From contig NZ_OY762512.1 of NCBI RefSeq assembly GCF_963665995.1, forward strand, positions 434,001 to 498,000: a stretch of 64,000 nt of DNA, given 5' to 3'. The position numbers and the translations under genes were made by a program. Source of the stretch: Pleurocapsa sp. FMAR1. Lineage in GTDB: Bacteria; Cyanobacteriota; Cyanobacteriia; Cyanobacteriales; Xenococcaceae. Below, piece after piece: positions 54,439 through 63,685 of the stretch (position 1 is the stretch's first letter; every line of letters starts with the position of its first letter). Below the pieces are notes generated by a model. The model saw nothing but the letters and a program-made list of their open reading frames with translations. It searched no databases and was not told where the DNA came from.

Positions 54439-56217
54439 ATGAAAAAGTCAGGTGCTTTATTTATCATAGGAATTTCTGTCTTTTTGCTGGCTACGCCTCA
54501 AGTTGAAGCACAAGTAGTTGAATCTGGCAATAAGTTTACAAGAAATTTTAAAGCTAATAATATTAATAACGATCTCGATCAAATTGACCTGCAAAATAAC
54601 TCGAAAAATGATCTAGGTCAAGTAACAAATGTAGAAAGTTTACGAGATGTTGCCCCTACAGATTGGGCTTATCAAGCTCTCGCTAACCTAGTCAATCGCT
54701 ATGGCTGTATTGCAGGTTTTCCCGATCGCACATTTAGAGGTAGTCAGCCCTTAACCCGTTATGAATTTGCTGCTGGTCTAAATAGCTGTTTAAATCAAAT
54801 TGAACGTTTGATTGCTAGCAATGCCAGTGTTAGCCCAGAAGATTTGGCAACCATTCAAAGTTTACAACAGAAGTTTGGAACAGAATTGAAGTTACTAGGT
54901 AACAGACTAGATAATCTTTCAGAAAGAACGGCCTCACTTGAAGACAATCAATTTTCTGCTACCACAAAATTAAGCGGTGAAGCTATTTTCTCCTTGGCTG
55001 GTGCAACTGGAGGAGATCCAGTTGCAGGAGACGATCCTCAAATTGTTTTTAACAACCGCCTCCGCCTGACTTTGAATACCAGCTTTTCTGGTAAAGACTT
55101 ATTAATTACGGGTTTGCAGGCTAATAATTTTGGCGGTGCAATAGATGGTTCTGGTAGCATTCAAAATAGTTTATTTCCTACAGAATCTTTACTAAGTGCC
55201 GGCTCGACCAAACTTAGTTTTGAACCTCAGTTTCCCCGCTTCAATCCCCAAGATACCTCCCAAGAGGTTGGAAGCAATTCCATCGAGCTTTACAAACTAC
55301 TTTACATTTTTCCTTCGGGTTGGGATAAACTTACTTTGTTTGCTGGAACGGCAGTCGAAGCTACCGATGCTTTTCCAACTATTATTCCTTTTGCCGATGA
55401 AGGACAGGGGGCAGTTTCTCGATTTGCTGCTTTAAATCCAGTGCTACGCATATCGGGAGGAACTTCTCAAACTGGATTAGCCTCGGCAACGGGTTTTATT
55501 TTTAACCTCTCCGATAAAATAGACCTGCGGGCTTTATATGCTAGCGTTAGTGCTGCTATTCCCGAAAAAGGAGATAATAATGTTTTAGGTGCGGGGATAT
55601 TTAATGGCAGTATCTTAGCTTCAACTCAATTGACCTTGAAGCCGACAGATAATATCGATATAGGCTTGAACTATGCTTATAGCTATCACGAACTAGATAT
55701 ATTAGCCACGGGACTAGATAGATTTTCGGCAACTGCTTTAGCAATTCCCAATCAAACTGTCAATCCAGATGGAACTGTTAATGTTGGCGGTATTCTAGAC
55801 ACGCCCGTACAAATTCATTCAGTCGGGGCTTCTTTTAACTGGAATTTTTTGCCCAAGCTGGCTTTTACAGGATATGGATCTTACTTTTTTGTTAATTCCG
55901 CATCTGGCGCAGATGCTTCTTCAGAATTTCTTAGCTGGATGACGGGTCTTTATGCTCAAGATTTATTAAAAGAAGGAAATACGGCAGGACTCATTTTTGG
56001 ACAACCCTTAAACCGAGTTGATGCTGGTGGTGTAGCACAACTAACAGAACCCAATGTTGATCGAGGAATACCTTATCATTTAGAATTTTTCTACAATTAC
56101 AAAGTTAGCGATAATTTAAGTCTGACCCCTGGAGTGTTTGTTTTGTTTAATCCAGAAGGTAATAAGAATAACGATACAACTACGGTGGGTGTTTTGCGAA
56201 CTACTTTTGCTTTTTAA
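54439..56217 (+). CDS. Iron-uptake SLH-domain porin
   Basis: 592 aa outer-membrane protein. Signal peptide to about residue 24 (LLATPQVEAQ), a linker, one SLH domain (VESLRDVAPTDWAYQALANLVNRYGCIAGFPDRTFRGSQPLTRYEFAAGLNSCLNQIE, about 70-130) that grips peptidoglycan-linked polymer, a short coiled coil (LQQKFGTELKLLGNRLDNLSERTASLE), and an OprB/carbohydrate-selective-porin barrel ending with aromatic Phe (TTFAF). This is the SomA / Slr1908-type porin family that passes small solutes and inorganic iron. The ATG follows GGTGTAAGG. Confidence 0.9.
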   Translation: MKKSGALFIIGISVFLLATPQVEAQVVESGNKFTRNFKANNINNDLDQIDLQNNSKNDLGQVTNVESLRDVAPTDWAYQALANLVNRYGCIAGFPDRTFRGSQPLTRYEFAAGLNSCLNQIERLIASNASVSPEDLATIQSLQQKFGTELKLLGNRLDNLSERTASLEDNQFSATTKLSGEAIFSLAGATGGDPVAGDDPQIVFNNRLRLTLNTSFSGKDLLITGLQANNFGGAIDGSGSIQNSLFPTESLLSAGSTKLSFEPQFPRFNPQDTSQEVGSNSIELYKLLYIFPSGWDKLTLFAGTAVEATDAFPTIIPFADEGQGAVSRFAALNPVLRISGGTSQTGLASATGFIFNLSDKIDLRALYASVSAAIPEKGDNNVLGAGIFNGSILASTQLTLKPTDNIDIGLNYAYSYHELDILATGLDRFSATALAIPNQTVNPDGTVNVGGILDTPVQIHSVGASFNWNFLPKLAFTGYGSYFFVNSASGADASSEFLSWMTGLYAQDLLKEGNTAGLIFGQPLNRVDAGGVAQLTEPNVDRGIPYHLEFFYNYKVSDNLSLTPGVFVLFNPEGNKNNDTTTVGVLRTTFAF

Positions 56218-56399
56218 TTCCCTAGCTGTAGATTGATAAAAGAGTAAATCTAATGATTTTTAAGGCTGTCTTTTGATGTAAGAATTCTTAATAACAATTC
56301 TCATTAATTCAGTTTAATCTAGAAGATTAGGCAGTATTTTAGATCTTTTGTAAAAAAAAAGATCGGAAAGTTAATCATAAAAAAGCGGGAAATTTTAGT

Positions 56400-57116
56400 A
56401 TGAGCGTAAATTTAGCCACAATGTTACGGGAAGGGACAAAAAAGTCTCACTCAATGGCAGAAAACGTTGGTTTTGTTAAATGTTTTCTTAAAGGAGTAGT
56501 CGAGAAAAAATCCTATCGGAAACTAGTTACTAGTCTTTACTTTGTCTATTCGGCAATGGAAGAAGAGATGGAGAATCTTAAAGATCATCCTGTAGTTTCT
56601 AAAATTTATTTTCCTGAACTTAATCGCAAAGAAAGTTTAGAACAGGATTTGCATTTTTACTACGGTGCTAACTGGCGCGAAGAAGCTAAAAATTCTCAAG
56701 CGGGAAAAGCTTATGTCGCTCGCATTAGAGAACTAGCCAAATCTCAGCCAGAATTGTTAGTAGCTCACTGCTACACGCGCTACTTAGGAGATCTCTCTGG
56801 AGGACAAATCCTTAAGAAAATTTCTCAAAGAGCTATGAATTTAACTAATGGCGAAGGAACAGCTTTTTATGAGTTTGAAGACATCGCTGATGAAAAAGCA
56901 TTTAAAGACAAATATCGTCAAGCAATGAACGAATTGCCTATCGATCGCTCTACTGCTGAAAAGATAGTCGATGAAGCTAATGATGCTTTTGCCATGAATA
57001 TGAAGTTATTCCAAGAGCTTGAAGGTAACTTGGTCAAAGCGATTGGGGTTATGTTGTTTAACACCCTAACTCGTCGTCGCGTTCGTGGTAGTACAGAGCT
57101 TGCTACTGCTGAGTAA
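56400..57116 (+). CDS. ho1: Heme oxygenase (biliverdin-forming)
   Basis: 238 aa. Proximal haem ligand His17 in REGTKKSHSMAEN, distal helix glycines in YLGDLSGGQILKK, and the C-terminal helix AFAMNMKLFQELEGNL. Opens haem with ferredoxin as reductant to biliverdin, the precursor of phycobilins and phytochrome chromophores. Size and sequence fit the constitutive HO1. Lies 182 bp after the iron porin, which suits a shared link to iron, but each gene has its own leader. Confidence 0.95.
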   Translation: MSVNLATMLREGTKKSHSMAENVGFVKCFLKGVVEKKSYRKLVTSLYFVYSAMEEEMENLKDHPVVSKIYFPELNRKESLEQDLHFYYGANWREEAKNSQAGKAYVARIRELAKSQPELLVAHCYTRYLGDLSGGQILKKISQRAMNLTNGEGTAFYEFEDIADEKAFKDKYRQAMNELPIDRSTAEKIVDEANDAFAMNMKLFQELEGNLVKAIGVMLFNTLTRRRVRGSTELATAE

Positions 57117-57165
57117 TCAATTTAAGGTTTTAAGCTTAATTATTCAAAAAAACAAATATCACTAA

Positions 57166-57241
57166 GAACAGCCTCAAAAGCTGGGTTGCGGTTATTAGAC
57201 TTAAATTCTAAAGAGATCGCTATCTAGCTCTTGAGGTTGTT
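57166..57241. terminator. Possible bidirectional stem between ho1 and uppS
   Basis: AACAGCCTCAAAAGCT (57166-57181) and AGCTCTTGAGGTTGTT (57226-57241) are complementary at 14 of 16 positions across a 44-nt loop, between two convergent genes. A T-rich stretch follows. Confidence 0.4.
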
Positions 57242-57290
57242 TGGTGTTTTAAGAGATTAGAAAAAAATTATCCCTCAAAAAATTGCCAAA

Positions 57291-58040
57291 TCAGCCAATT
57301 TTTTTGCCAAAACGGCGATCGCGCTTTTGATATGATTGTAAAGCCCGATCAAACTGCTGATGATTAAAATCAGGCCAAAGTGTATCAGTGACATAAATTT
57401 CTGTATAGGCTAGTTGCCACAGCAAAAAGTTACTCAAACGCATTTCTCCACTGGTGCGAATTAGCAAATCAGGATCGGCACTGGCAGAAGTATAAAGGTG
57501 TTGAGCGATCGTCTCTTCGTTAATAGAATCGGCAGAAAGTTCTCCTAGCTGCACCTTTTCGGCGATCGCCTGACAGGCTTTTACCATTTCGTGACGACTA
57601 CCATAGTTAATTGCTACGTTAAAATACACCCCTTGATTATTCTTAGTCCGCTCCATCGAATGACGCATTTCCTGCTGCAAAGATGTGGGCAAAGGCGATA
57701 AATCACCAATAAAGTTGATACATACCTCTTCGGCTTCCATTTCTTTTAATTCTTTCTGTAAAAGCCTTTCAAACAATGCCATCAGGAAATTGACTTCCCC
57801 AGTCGGACGACCCCAGTTTTCAGTCGAAAAGGCATAGGCGGTTAGAATTTTAATACCCAAATCTTTGCAGTAGCGCAGCATTTCCTTGAGAGTTTTTGCC
57901 CCTTGCCGATGTCCTTCAATGCGGGGTAGACCTTTTTGTTTTGCCCAGCGACCATTGCCATCCATAATTACAGCTACATGGTGAGGCAATTTTGCTAGAT
58001 TCAGTTCGGTGGCTAAAGTGGTTAATAGTTGGGCTGTCAT
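57291..58040 (-). CDS. uppS: Undecaprenyl/polyprenyl diphosphate synthase (cis-prenyltransferase)
   Basis: 249 aa. Catalytic Asp27 in [27 protein letters not shown], then STENWGRP, and the C-terminal [25 protein letters not shown]...LWPDF. Adds isopentenyl units to farnesyl diphosphate to make the lipid carrier for peptidoglycan and surface sugars. Full length. Transcribed together with the upstream ferritin-like gene is possible (91 nt gap). Confidence 0.95.
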   Translation of the reverse strand: MTAQLLTTLATELNLAKLPHHVAVIMDGNGRWAKQKGLPRIEGHRQGAKTLKEMLRYCKDLGIKILTAYAFSTENWGRPTGEVNFLMALFERLLQKELKEMEAEEVCINFIGDLSPLPTSLQQEMRHSMERTKNNQGVYFNVAINYGSRHEMVKACQAIAEKVQLGELSADSINEETIAQHLYTSASADPDLLIRTSGEMRLSNFLLWQLAYTEIYVTDTLWPDFNHQQFDRALQSYQKRDRRFGKKIG

Positions 58041-58131
58041 GGGAATTATCTTAAATTAAGGACGTTAAATTAAAAATTTTAGTATTACTGCTCAGAAAAT
58101 GCTGATTTCAAGGCAATCATCCTCAAAACTA

Positions 58132-59142
58132 TTATTCCCCAAAAAATTCTGGGGTTGCACAGCATGATTGTAAATATTCTGGTGTCAATTGGCTACTCCA
58201 GTGCCACATAAGTTTTAATACCCAAATAAAAGTGTAAATTAATTCGCCTCTAGATAAGATTGACCAAGACTGCCAATCTAAAGCTGACATCATACGTTGA
58301 AAGGTTGATTTCAACAACTTGATCGGGCATGGTGAGGTTTCTTCGCCACCCCTCTCGTTCAAATTTAACTGAGATTGTAAACTTACTTCACAGGATATAG
58401 GTAAGATAGTATGAATTTGGCTAAGAAGATACTGAATTAGGTGTTTTGCACCATGAGGATATAACCACATTCCCATCCCCCAAAACTTAACTAGATGATT
58501 AACTTCATCCTTTAATAATTCTGCTAGTATTTCTTGAATTGTGCCTGTAGTGTGAGACATCAACCACAGATATAAACAAGCTGCGCTGTACTCTGTAGCT
58601 ACGCGGTGCAGTCCATGTTTGTAGAGATCTTGATAAGGATTTTCCCAGGCTTGATAGCTTTTAGCTGTTCGCAGTTGGGGAATAATTTTTTGATTGGTAA
58701 GCTGCTGATAAATTTTAGCTAAGGCTGGAGTATGTAGTCGCTCTTCTTTTTCCCATAAACCTAATTCAATTATTTTGCCGTCTTTGTTGATCTCTCCGCC
58801 GACAAATTTTGCCATAGTCGGATGAATAGGTTCAAGATACTGTCTACTGGTTTGGGTGTAATCCCTAATTGGTGCTTCTGTGTCTAACGCACCTTTGATA
58901 ATCGACAAAAAAACATCCAGTTCAAGACCAACGACTTGTTCTGGATTTATATCCTGCCAATTTATAGTAGCCCACTGTCGGGGTTGGGGATTCTCAAACT
59001 GTCGGGGTAAATCTTCTAAGCGATCGCCCAATTCTTCTGGACTTAAATATTCATCAATTAAATAATTAATTCTGGCTTTGGTTTGAAAAAAGTTAGGACG
59101 AAAACAAACTTCTCCCGCTAAATCTCTGGTTGGTTGGTACAT
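58132..59142 (-). CDS. Ferritin-like di-iron protein, unknown role
   Basis: 336 aa. Helical, with two E/D-E-x2-H type sites: LWEKEERLHTPAL (near 128-140) and LKDEVNHLVKFWGM (near 212-225), the pattern of the ferritin-like/acyl-ACP desaturase superfamily that binds two irons. The start PTRDLAGEVCFRPNFFQTKARINYLIDEYLSPEEL and the Trp-rich end are not ones I recognise. Could be an oxygenase or desaturase-like enzyme. The substrate is unknown. ATG start, followed downstream by uppS. Confidence 0.65.
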   Translation of the reverse strand: MYQPTRDLAGEVCFRPNFFQTKARINYLIDEYLSPEELGDRLEDLPRQFENPQPRQWATINWQDINPEQVVGLELDVFLSIIKGALDTEAPIRDYTQTSRQYLEPIHPTMAKFVGGEINKDGKIIELGLWEKEERLHTPALAKIYQQLTNQKIIPQLRTAKSYQAWENPYQDLYKHGLHRVATEYSAACLYLWLMSHTTGTIQEILAELLKDEVNHLVKFWGMGMWLYPHGAKHLIQYLLSQIHTILPISCEVSLQSQLNLNERGGEETSPCPIKLLKSTFQRMMSALDWQSWSILSRGELIYTFIWVLKLMWHWSSQLTPEYLQSCCATPEFFGE

Positions 59143-59316
59143 ACTGCTCCCAAAAGCTGTGTTTTATTTGTATGACTTACAGCTTATGTAAATTTTCGTA
59201 GTTTGTCTGTCGGCGAAAGTCGGGAGTTTTTGTCTCAGGTTAAGTCGGAAAAAGTCGGTCAGCTTGAAGACGAATTCCCATTAAGTAGGCAGGGAATAAC
59301 AAACCTTGGTATAGAT

Positions 59317-59350
59317 TGACTAGGGGACTGGGGGACTAGGGGACTAGGAG
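59317..59350. repeat. GGGGACTA octamer repeat
   Basis: GACTAGGGGACTGGGGGACTAGGGGACTAGG, three to four 8-nt units between the DUF1400 hydrolase stop and the ferritin-like gene, related to the array at 44216-44241. Confidence 0.7.
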
Positions 59351-59390
59351 AATTCTATTTTCAGTTTAACTATGTCGCTCTACTTAGTAA

Positions 59391-61019
59391 TCAATTATTA
59401 GTAATTATCTCCTGAAGTTTGGTAGGAGTTAAAGAACGGATCAAAGAAAACTCAAACGCATCATTACTTAATATATCTAGGCGATCGCTTTGGAGATAGT
59501 TTTTATATTTTTCTTGATGAGCCAGATAAGCTTTAAAGAAGGCAGTGCTTAGGGCTTTTAGTCCAGGATAAGCTGAAGATGGGCTTGGTCCTACTATACC
59601 TTCAGGAACAGGTAAAACGCCCAAACCTTCTTGCAAAAAACTAAAGTGGGTTCCTGGTTTGACTAGCACAAGATATTTATCAACGTCTCGATTTAGCCAG
59701 GTAAAAGGTTTTAATTGCTCATCAACAGAAGGCGTAATCAAATCATGAGTTCCTGAAATTAGCATAGTCGGAATTTTGATTGCACCCATTCCCTCTTTAC
59801 CAAATATTTTGCCTAGGGGGTTGATGGCAACTACCGCTTTAATTCTGGGATCTTGTAACTGATAGTGAGAATCTTTTAGATCATCAAAAGTACATTTAGC
59901 TAGAGAAGATAAATCCAGCAAAACATCTCGATAGTTTTCTGGCTGACATTCCTCAGCCATTTTATCGGCAGTTAGTTTTCCACCAGCTAACGCCAGAGAC
60001 GTATAACCCCCTATCGATTGTCCAAGTACTCCTACCTCTTGCAAATTCAATTTATTTTGCAGCCGAGGATTTGTTGCTGATTCTTGTTCTAAACGATCTA
60101 GAACAGATTTAACATCTAAAGGCTGATCGATTAAATTATTAGGTTCAGGAAATCTTGTCGAGCCTGATAAAAAGCGATCAAACTTATTTAAGCTAATATC
60201 GTCATGTTCAACTATGGCTACGGCGAAACCATGAGAAGCAAAGTGTTCACCTAAATAGGCAAATGTTTGACGATCGGAAGCAAGACCATGAGAAATAACA
60301 ATTAAAGGAACAAGCTGATTTACTTTTGGCTGATATAGATCAAAGTATCCCTTGCTGTCGCGACGAGGATTTTTATAGCTGAGGGTACGCTTATTCCAGG
60401 TATACGTCCCTTGAATTTGTAGCTCTTGAAGTTCGGATTGAGCTTTGCTGCTGGCTGAGTTTTGAGCATGATTTAAAAAAGCGCGATCGAGTACTTTTCT
60501 ATTTTTAAGCAACGTCGATCCTCGCTTAATGTACTGCTCTATCACCTTTGGATCTACATATACAGTTTCTAAGGGAAATTGACGCAGCAGGTTGATAATC
60601 GTTAATCCTCGATCATCAAATGCAGCAGCAATAATTGCGCCTCTAAGAGCAAAAAAACCATTAATATTGGCATCGGCTCTAATACCTTTACCAAAGTTTT
60701 TAATCACTGCTTCGCCTACAGTCGAGTTACTAAAATTAGAGATGCTTAAAGGATTAACTTCTAGAGGAGTAGACAATAGCTTGGGTAATTTTTCTACCTG
60801 CTGAGGAGGTAAACGATTAAGGTAGTAAGCAAGCTCAGAAGATACTTCTCCAGTATCTACAAAGGTTTCAAGGTCATCAACTTGGATATTAAACTGACCA
60901 AAAGGAGATAAGTTAAAGGTAATTTTTTCGGCTGCTATTGCTGTAACTGGAAATACAGTTGCAAATATACCTAAAATGAAAGAAGCGATCGCAAACCTAG
61001 TTGACTGAGCAAAATTCAC
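59391..61019 (-). CDS. Secreted alpha/beta hydrolase with DUF1400 domain
   Basis: 542 aa. Signal peptide (about 1-29, FILGIFATVFPVTAIAA). DUF1400 (about 30-150; AEKITFNLSPFGQFNIQVDDLETFVDTGEVSSEL...RLPPQQVEKL), then an alpha/beta hydrolase domain with the nucleophile Ser335 in GQSIGGYTS, acid in ISGTHDLITP and a late His in PGTHFSFL. The fold resembles platelet-activating-factor acetylhydrolase/dienelactone hydrolases. Probably acts in the periplasm on esters; the substrate is unknown. This two-part layout is characteristic of cyanobacteria. Confidence 0.85.
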   Translation of the reverse strand: MNFAQSTRFAIASFILGIFATVFPVTAIAAEKITFNLSPFGQFNIQVDDLETFVDTGEVSSELAYYLNRLPPQQVEKLPKLLSTPLEVNPLSISNFSNSTVGEAVIKNFGKGIRADANINGFFALRGAIIAAAFDDRGLTIINLLRQFPLETVYVDPKVIEQYIKRGSTLLKNRKVLDRAFLNHAQNSASSKAQSELQELQIQGTYTWNKRTLSYKNPRRDSKGYFDLYQPKVNQLVPLIVISHGLASDRQTFAYLGEHFASHGFAVAIVEHDDISLNKFDRFLSGSTRFPEPNNLIDQPLDVKSVLDRLEQESATNPRLQNKLNLQEVGVLGQSIGGYTSLALAGGKLTADKMAEECQPENYRDVLLDLSSLAKCTFDDLKDSHYQLQDPRIKAVVAINPLGKIFGKEGMGAIKIPTMLISGTHDLITPSVDEQLKPFTWLNRDVDKYLVLVKPGTHFSFLQEGLGVLPVPEGIVGPSPSSAYPGLKALSTAFFKAYLAHQEKYKNYLQSDRLDILSNDAFEFSLIRSLTPTKLQEIITNN

Positions 61020-61135
61020 TGAATTTAAGTGATTTATCGAAACTTGGATATTTTCTAGTTTAAACCATTAATTTATCAGCTGCTGTTTGCTATTTGAGCT
61101 TGAATACTAGAATTAAAGCGCAGTATGTTAAATAT

Positions 61136-61789
61136 TTAAATTTTACGATCGAGCAATTTCCACAAAACCTCATCATTAAAATCTTCGATCGTCATCCTTG
61201 CTCCTGCATCCATTAAATGCTCTGAAGGATAGCTAGACGTGATACCGATAGTATAGATTCCAGCACTAACTGCGGAGTTTATACCTGCTGGCGAATCTTC
61301 AAAAGCGATCGCTCTTTTGCTTTTCACTCCTAAACTTTTTAAAGCTAACTTATAAGGAGCGGGATCTGGTTTTCCTGGAGGTGCATCCTTTGCCATAATC
61401 ACTGTGGGAAACGTCCCTGTTAAACGCAGTATTTTAAGCATATAAACGGCATTTTCTTCGGGCGCATTGGTCACAACAGCACGTTTTAAAGAGGCGGTGT
61501 CTGTCAAACGGATTAATCTATCCAACCCAGGGGTTGGTCGCAGAGAATTAGCAAGTCGCCGATAAGTTTCTTCTTTTTCTGTAGCCAGTTTCCAAGCCTC
61601 TTCTAAAGTTAGCTGGGGAATAATATCTTTAATTATCTTCGAGTTGGTTCTACCAGATATTCTTTGGCGATAAAAAGTGCGATCGATATCAAGCTCGAAC
61701 CTGACTAATATATCTTGCCAGACGGCAAAGTGAATTGAGTCAGTATCAGCCAAAGTACCATCTAAATCAAATAAAATCGCTTTTAACAT
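61136..61789 (-). CDS. HAD phosphatase, beta-phosphoglucomutase-like
   Basis: 217 aa. Complete HAD set: AILFDLDGTLADTDSIHFAVW (Asp8, Asp10), cap domain, VVTNAPEENA, GKPDPAPYKLAL and AFEDSPAGINSAVSAG. Resembles phosphoglycolate phosphatase or beta-PGM type sugar-phosphate enzymes. The arginine triad needed for mutase activity cannot be assigned. ATG start. Confidence 0.85.
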   Translation of the reverse strand: MLKAILFDLDGTLADTDSIHFAVWQDILVRFELDIDRTFYRQRISGRTNSKIIKDIIPQLTLEEAWKLATEKEETYRRLANSLRPTPGLDRLIRLTDTASLKRAVVTNAPEENAVYMLKILRLTGTFPTVIMAKDAPPGKPDPAPYKLALKSLGVKSKRAIAFEDSPAGINSAVSAGIYTIGITSSYPSEHLMDAGARMTIEDFNDEVLWKLLDRKI

Positions 61790-61974
61790 TAACCTTACAC
61801 CACGTTTTTGTCTGTAATTAGTACTGATATTTCACAAGTAGCATTTCTCTGTAGTCAGCAATCATATCTTAGTAAATACAGATAAGCTTATCTAGGCGGA
61901 AATTTCTACAGCCTTAATCAAACTTTGTTTGCTACCCTAAAAGATAGTAGTAGATCAAAGCGAGAGAAATAATC

Positions 61975-62301
61975 ATGAGTTCAGAACGTGATTTACAAAG
62001 TAAGTTAGACGACCTAGAAGCAGAACTAAATCAAAAAACTGTTTCTGATTCTCAAGAGTCTAGCACCAAGACGGTTTTTCCCCAGATCGAAGCCGATCCT
62101 TCAACACGGTTTAAAGGCTGGATTAATTACGGCAACGAACGGTTTAGCACCTTACCCAAAGCTGGCAAAGCTGCTGTAGCTGTTGGCGGAGTTTGGTTAG
62201 GATTTTCAATTTTAGGGGCAGTACTTCATGTAGTTAGCAGTGTGGTTAGTATTGCAGTTGTTGGCTTTGTTGTCTATATTGGCTATCGCATTTTTAAATG
62301 A
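61975..62301 (+). CDS. Small coiled-coil membrane protein
   Basis: 108 aa. An N-terminal Glu/Leu coiled coil (SERDLQSKLDDLEAELNQK), a soluble stretch (FKGWINYGNERFSTLPKAGKA), and a C-terminal hydrophobic third (AVAVGGVWLGFSILGAVLHVVSSVVSIAVVGFVVYIGYRIF) forming two close spans or a hairpin. ATG preceded by GAGAGA. No named family recognised. The 21-nt gap to cobL suggests co-transcription. Confidence 0.65.
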   Translation: MSSERDLQSKLDDLEAELNQKTVSDSQESSTKTVFPQIEADPSTRFKGWINYGNERFSTLPKAGKAAVAVGGVWLGFSILGAVLHVVSSVVSIAVVGFVVYIGYRIFK

Positions 62302-62322
62302 ACAATTATTAATTATCATTAA

Positions 62323-63573
62323 ATGGTAATTGCCGTTGTTGGTATTGGCTTAGATGGTGAAAAAGGATTAACTTTAAATGCTAGAAATATAGTAGAACAA
62401 GCTACGATTTTGGCAGGTAGCAAACGCCATCTAAATTATTTTGCTGAACAGGCAGTAGAGAAAATAGAGCTAACTAATCTTCAAACAGGATTAGAGGCGA
62501 TCGCACAACTAAACTTGGCTGAACATAATGTTGTTATTTTAGCTAGTGGCGATCCACTTTTTTTTGGTTTAGGACGATTGTTATTAGAAAAGTTTTTTCC
62601 CGAACAAATTCAATTTTATCCCCACGTTAGTTCAGTTCAATTAGCCTTTAGTCGTCTAAAAATTCCTTGGCAAGATGCTCAAACAATAAGCGTTCATGGG
62701 CGAAGTACCGATGAGTTGGTTAAGCTTTTGAAGCAAGGAAAGGAGAAGATTGCCCTATTAACGGATAGTCATAACAATCCTGCTGCGATCGCATCTCTTT
62801 TTCTCAGTTTAGACCTGCCTCTTAACTATAGTTTTTATATCTGTGAAAACTTGGGAGATATAGCAGAAAAGATACATCATTTCTCCTCTGAACAAGTAGT
62901 TGAATTAAGTAATTTAGACGATAATTATTTTGCTTCTCTAAATGTTTTAATACTATTGCGTCAGACACAAAATGAGAATTTAGAACTTAATAATTTGCCC
63001 TTAATCGGATTACCTGATAGTAGTTTTCTAAGCTTTAGCGATCGCCCTAGTCTAATTACCAAAAAAGAAATTCGTTTATCTATCCTGGGAGAATTATCAC
63101 TACAGCCAAAGCAAACGGTATGGGATATTGGCGCAGGAACAGGTTCTGTCTCCATTGAAATAGCTAGATTATGTCCTACCTCTAAAGTATTTGCGATCGA
63201 AAAGACTAGTATGGGTTCAAATTTAATTACCAAAAATTGCCAGAGATTTAAAGTCGATAACATTAACAGTATTAACGGCAAAGCACCAAAAGCACTATTG
63301 GATTTACCCAATCCTAATCGCATTTTTATTGGTGGCAGTGGCGGAAACTTAATTGATATTCTAAATTATTGCGGTCAAAAGCTAACAGAAAAGGGAATTA
63401 TCGTCATGGCATTTGCTACTATTGAGCATCACTTGCAAGCAATCAACTGGTTTAATAATAATTCCTGGCAATATCGCTTATTACAGCTACAGATATCTCG
63501 TTCCATGCCAGTACATCACCTAACCCGCTTTACGCCTTTAAATCCCGTTACCCTAATTACGGCTTACCGCTAA
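62323..63573 (+). CDS. cobL: CobL: precorrin-6Y C5,15-methyltransferase (decarboxylating)
   Basis: 416 aa fused CbiE-CbiT. Residues 1-200: VVGIGLDGEKGLTLNARNIVEQATILAGSKRHL and VVILASGDPLFFGLGR, PHVSSVQLAFSRLKIPWQDA (CbiE SAM-methyltransferase). Residues about 215-416: ITKKEIRLSILGELSLQPKQTVWDIGAGTGSVSIEIARLCP and FIGGSGG (CbiT, class I methyltransferase, decarboxylase). Acts in corrin ring methylation after CobJ. Confidence 0.93.
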   Translation: MVIAVVGIGLDGEKGLTLNARNIVEQATILAGSKRHLNYFAEQAVEKIELTNLQTGLEAIAQLNLAEHNVVILASGDPLFFGLGRLLLEKFFPEQIQFYPHVSSVQLAFSRLKIPWQDAQTISVHGRSTDELVKLLKQGKEKIALLTDSHNNPAAIASLFLSLDLPLNYSFYICENLGDIAEKIHHFSSEQVVELSNLDDNYFASLNVLILLRQTQNENLELNNLPLIGLPDSSFLSFSDRPSLITKKEIRLSILGELSLQPKQTVWDIGAGTGSVSIEIARLCPTSKVFAIEKTSMGSNLITKNCQRFKVDNINSINGKAPKALLDLPNPNRIFIGGSGGNLIDILNYCGQKLTEKGIIVMAFATIEHHLQAINWFNNNSWQYRLLQLQISRSMPVHHLTRFTPLNPVTLITAYR

Positions 63574-63685
63574 CAGCAATAGCTTTCAAATTATGATTCT
63601 TTTAAAATAGCTTGAGCAAAAATTGCGATCGCCTGAACTAAATGATTAGATAATTGTTTTTATAATACTCAAATAATATTAATGA

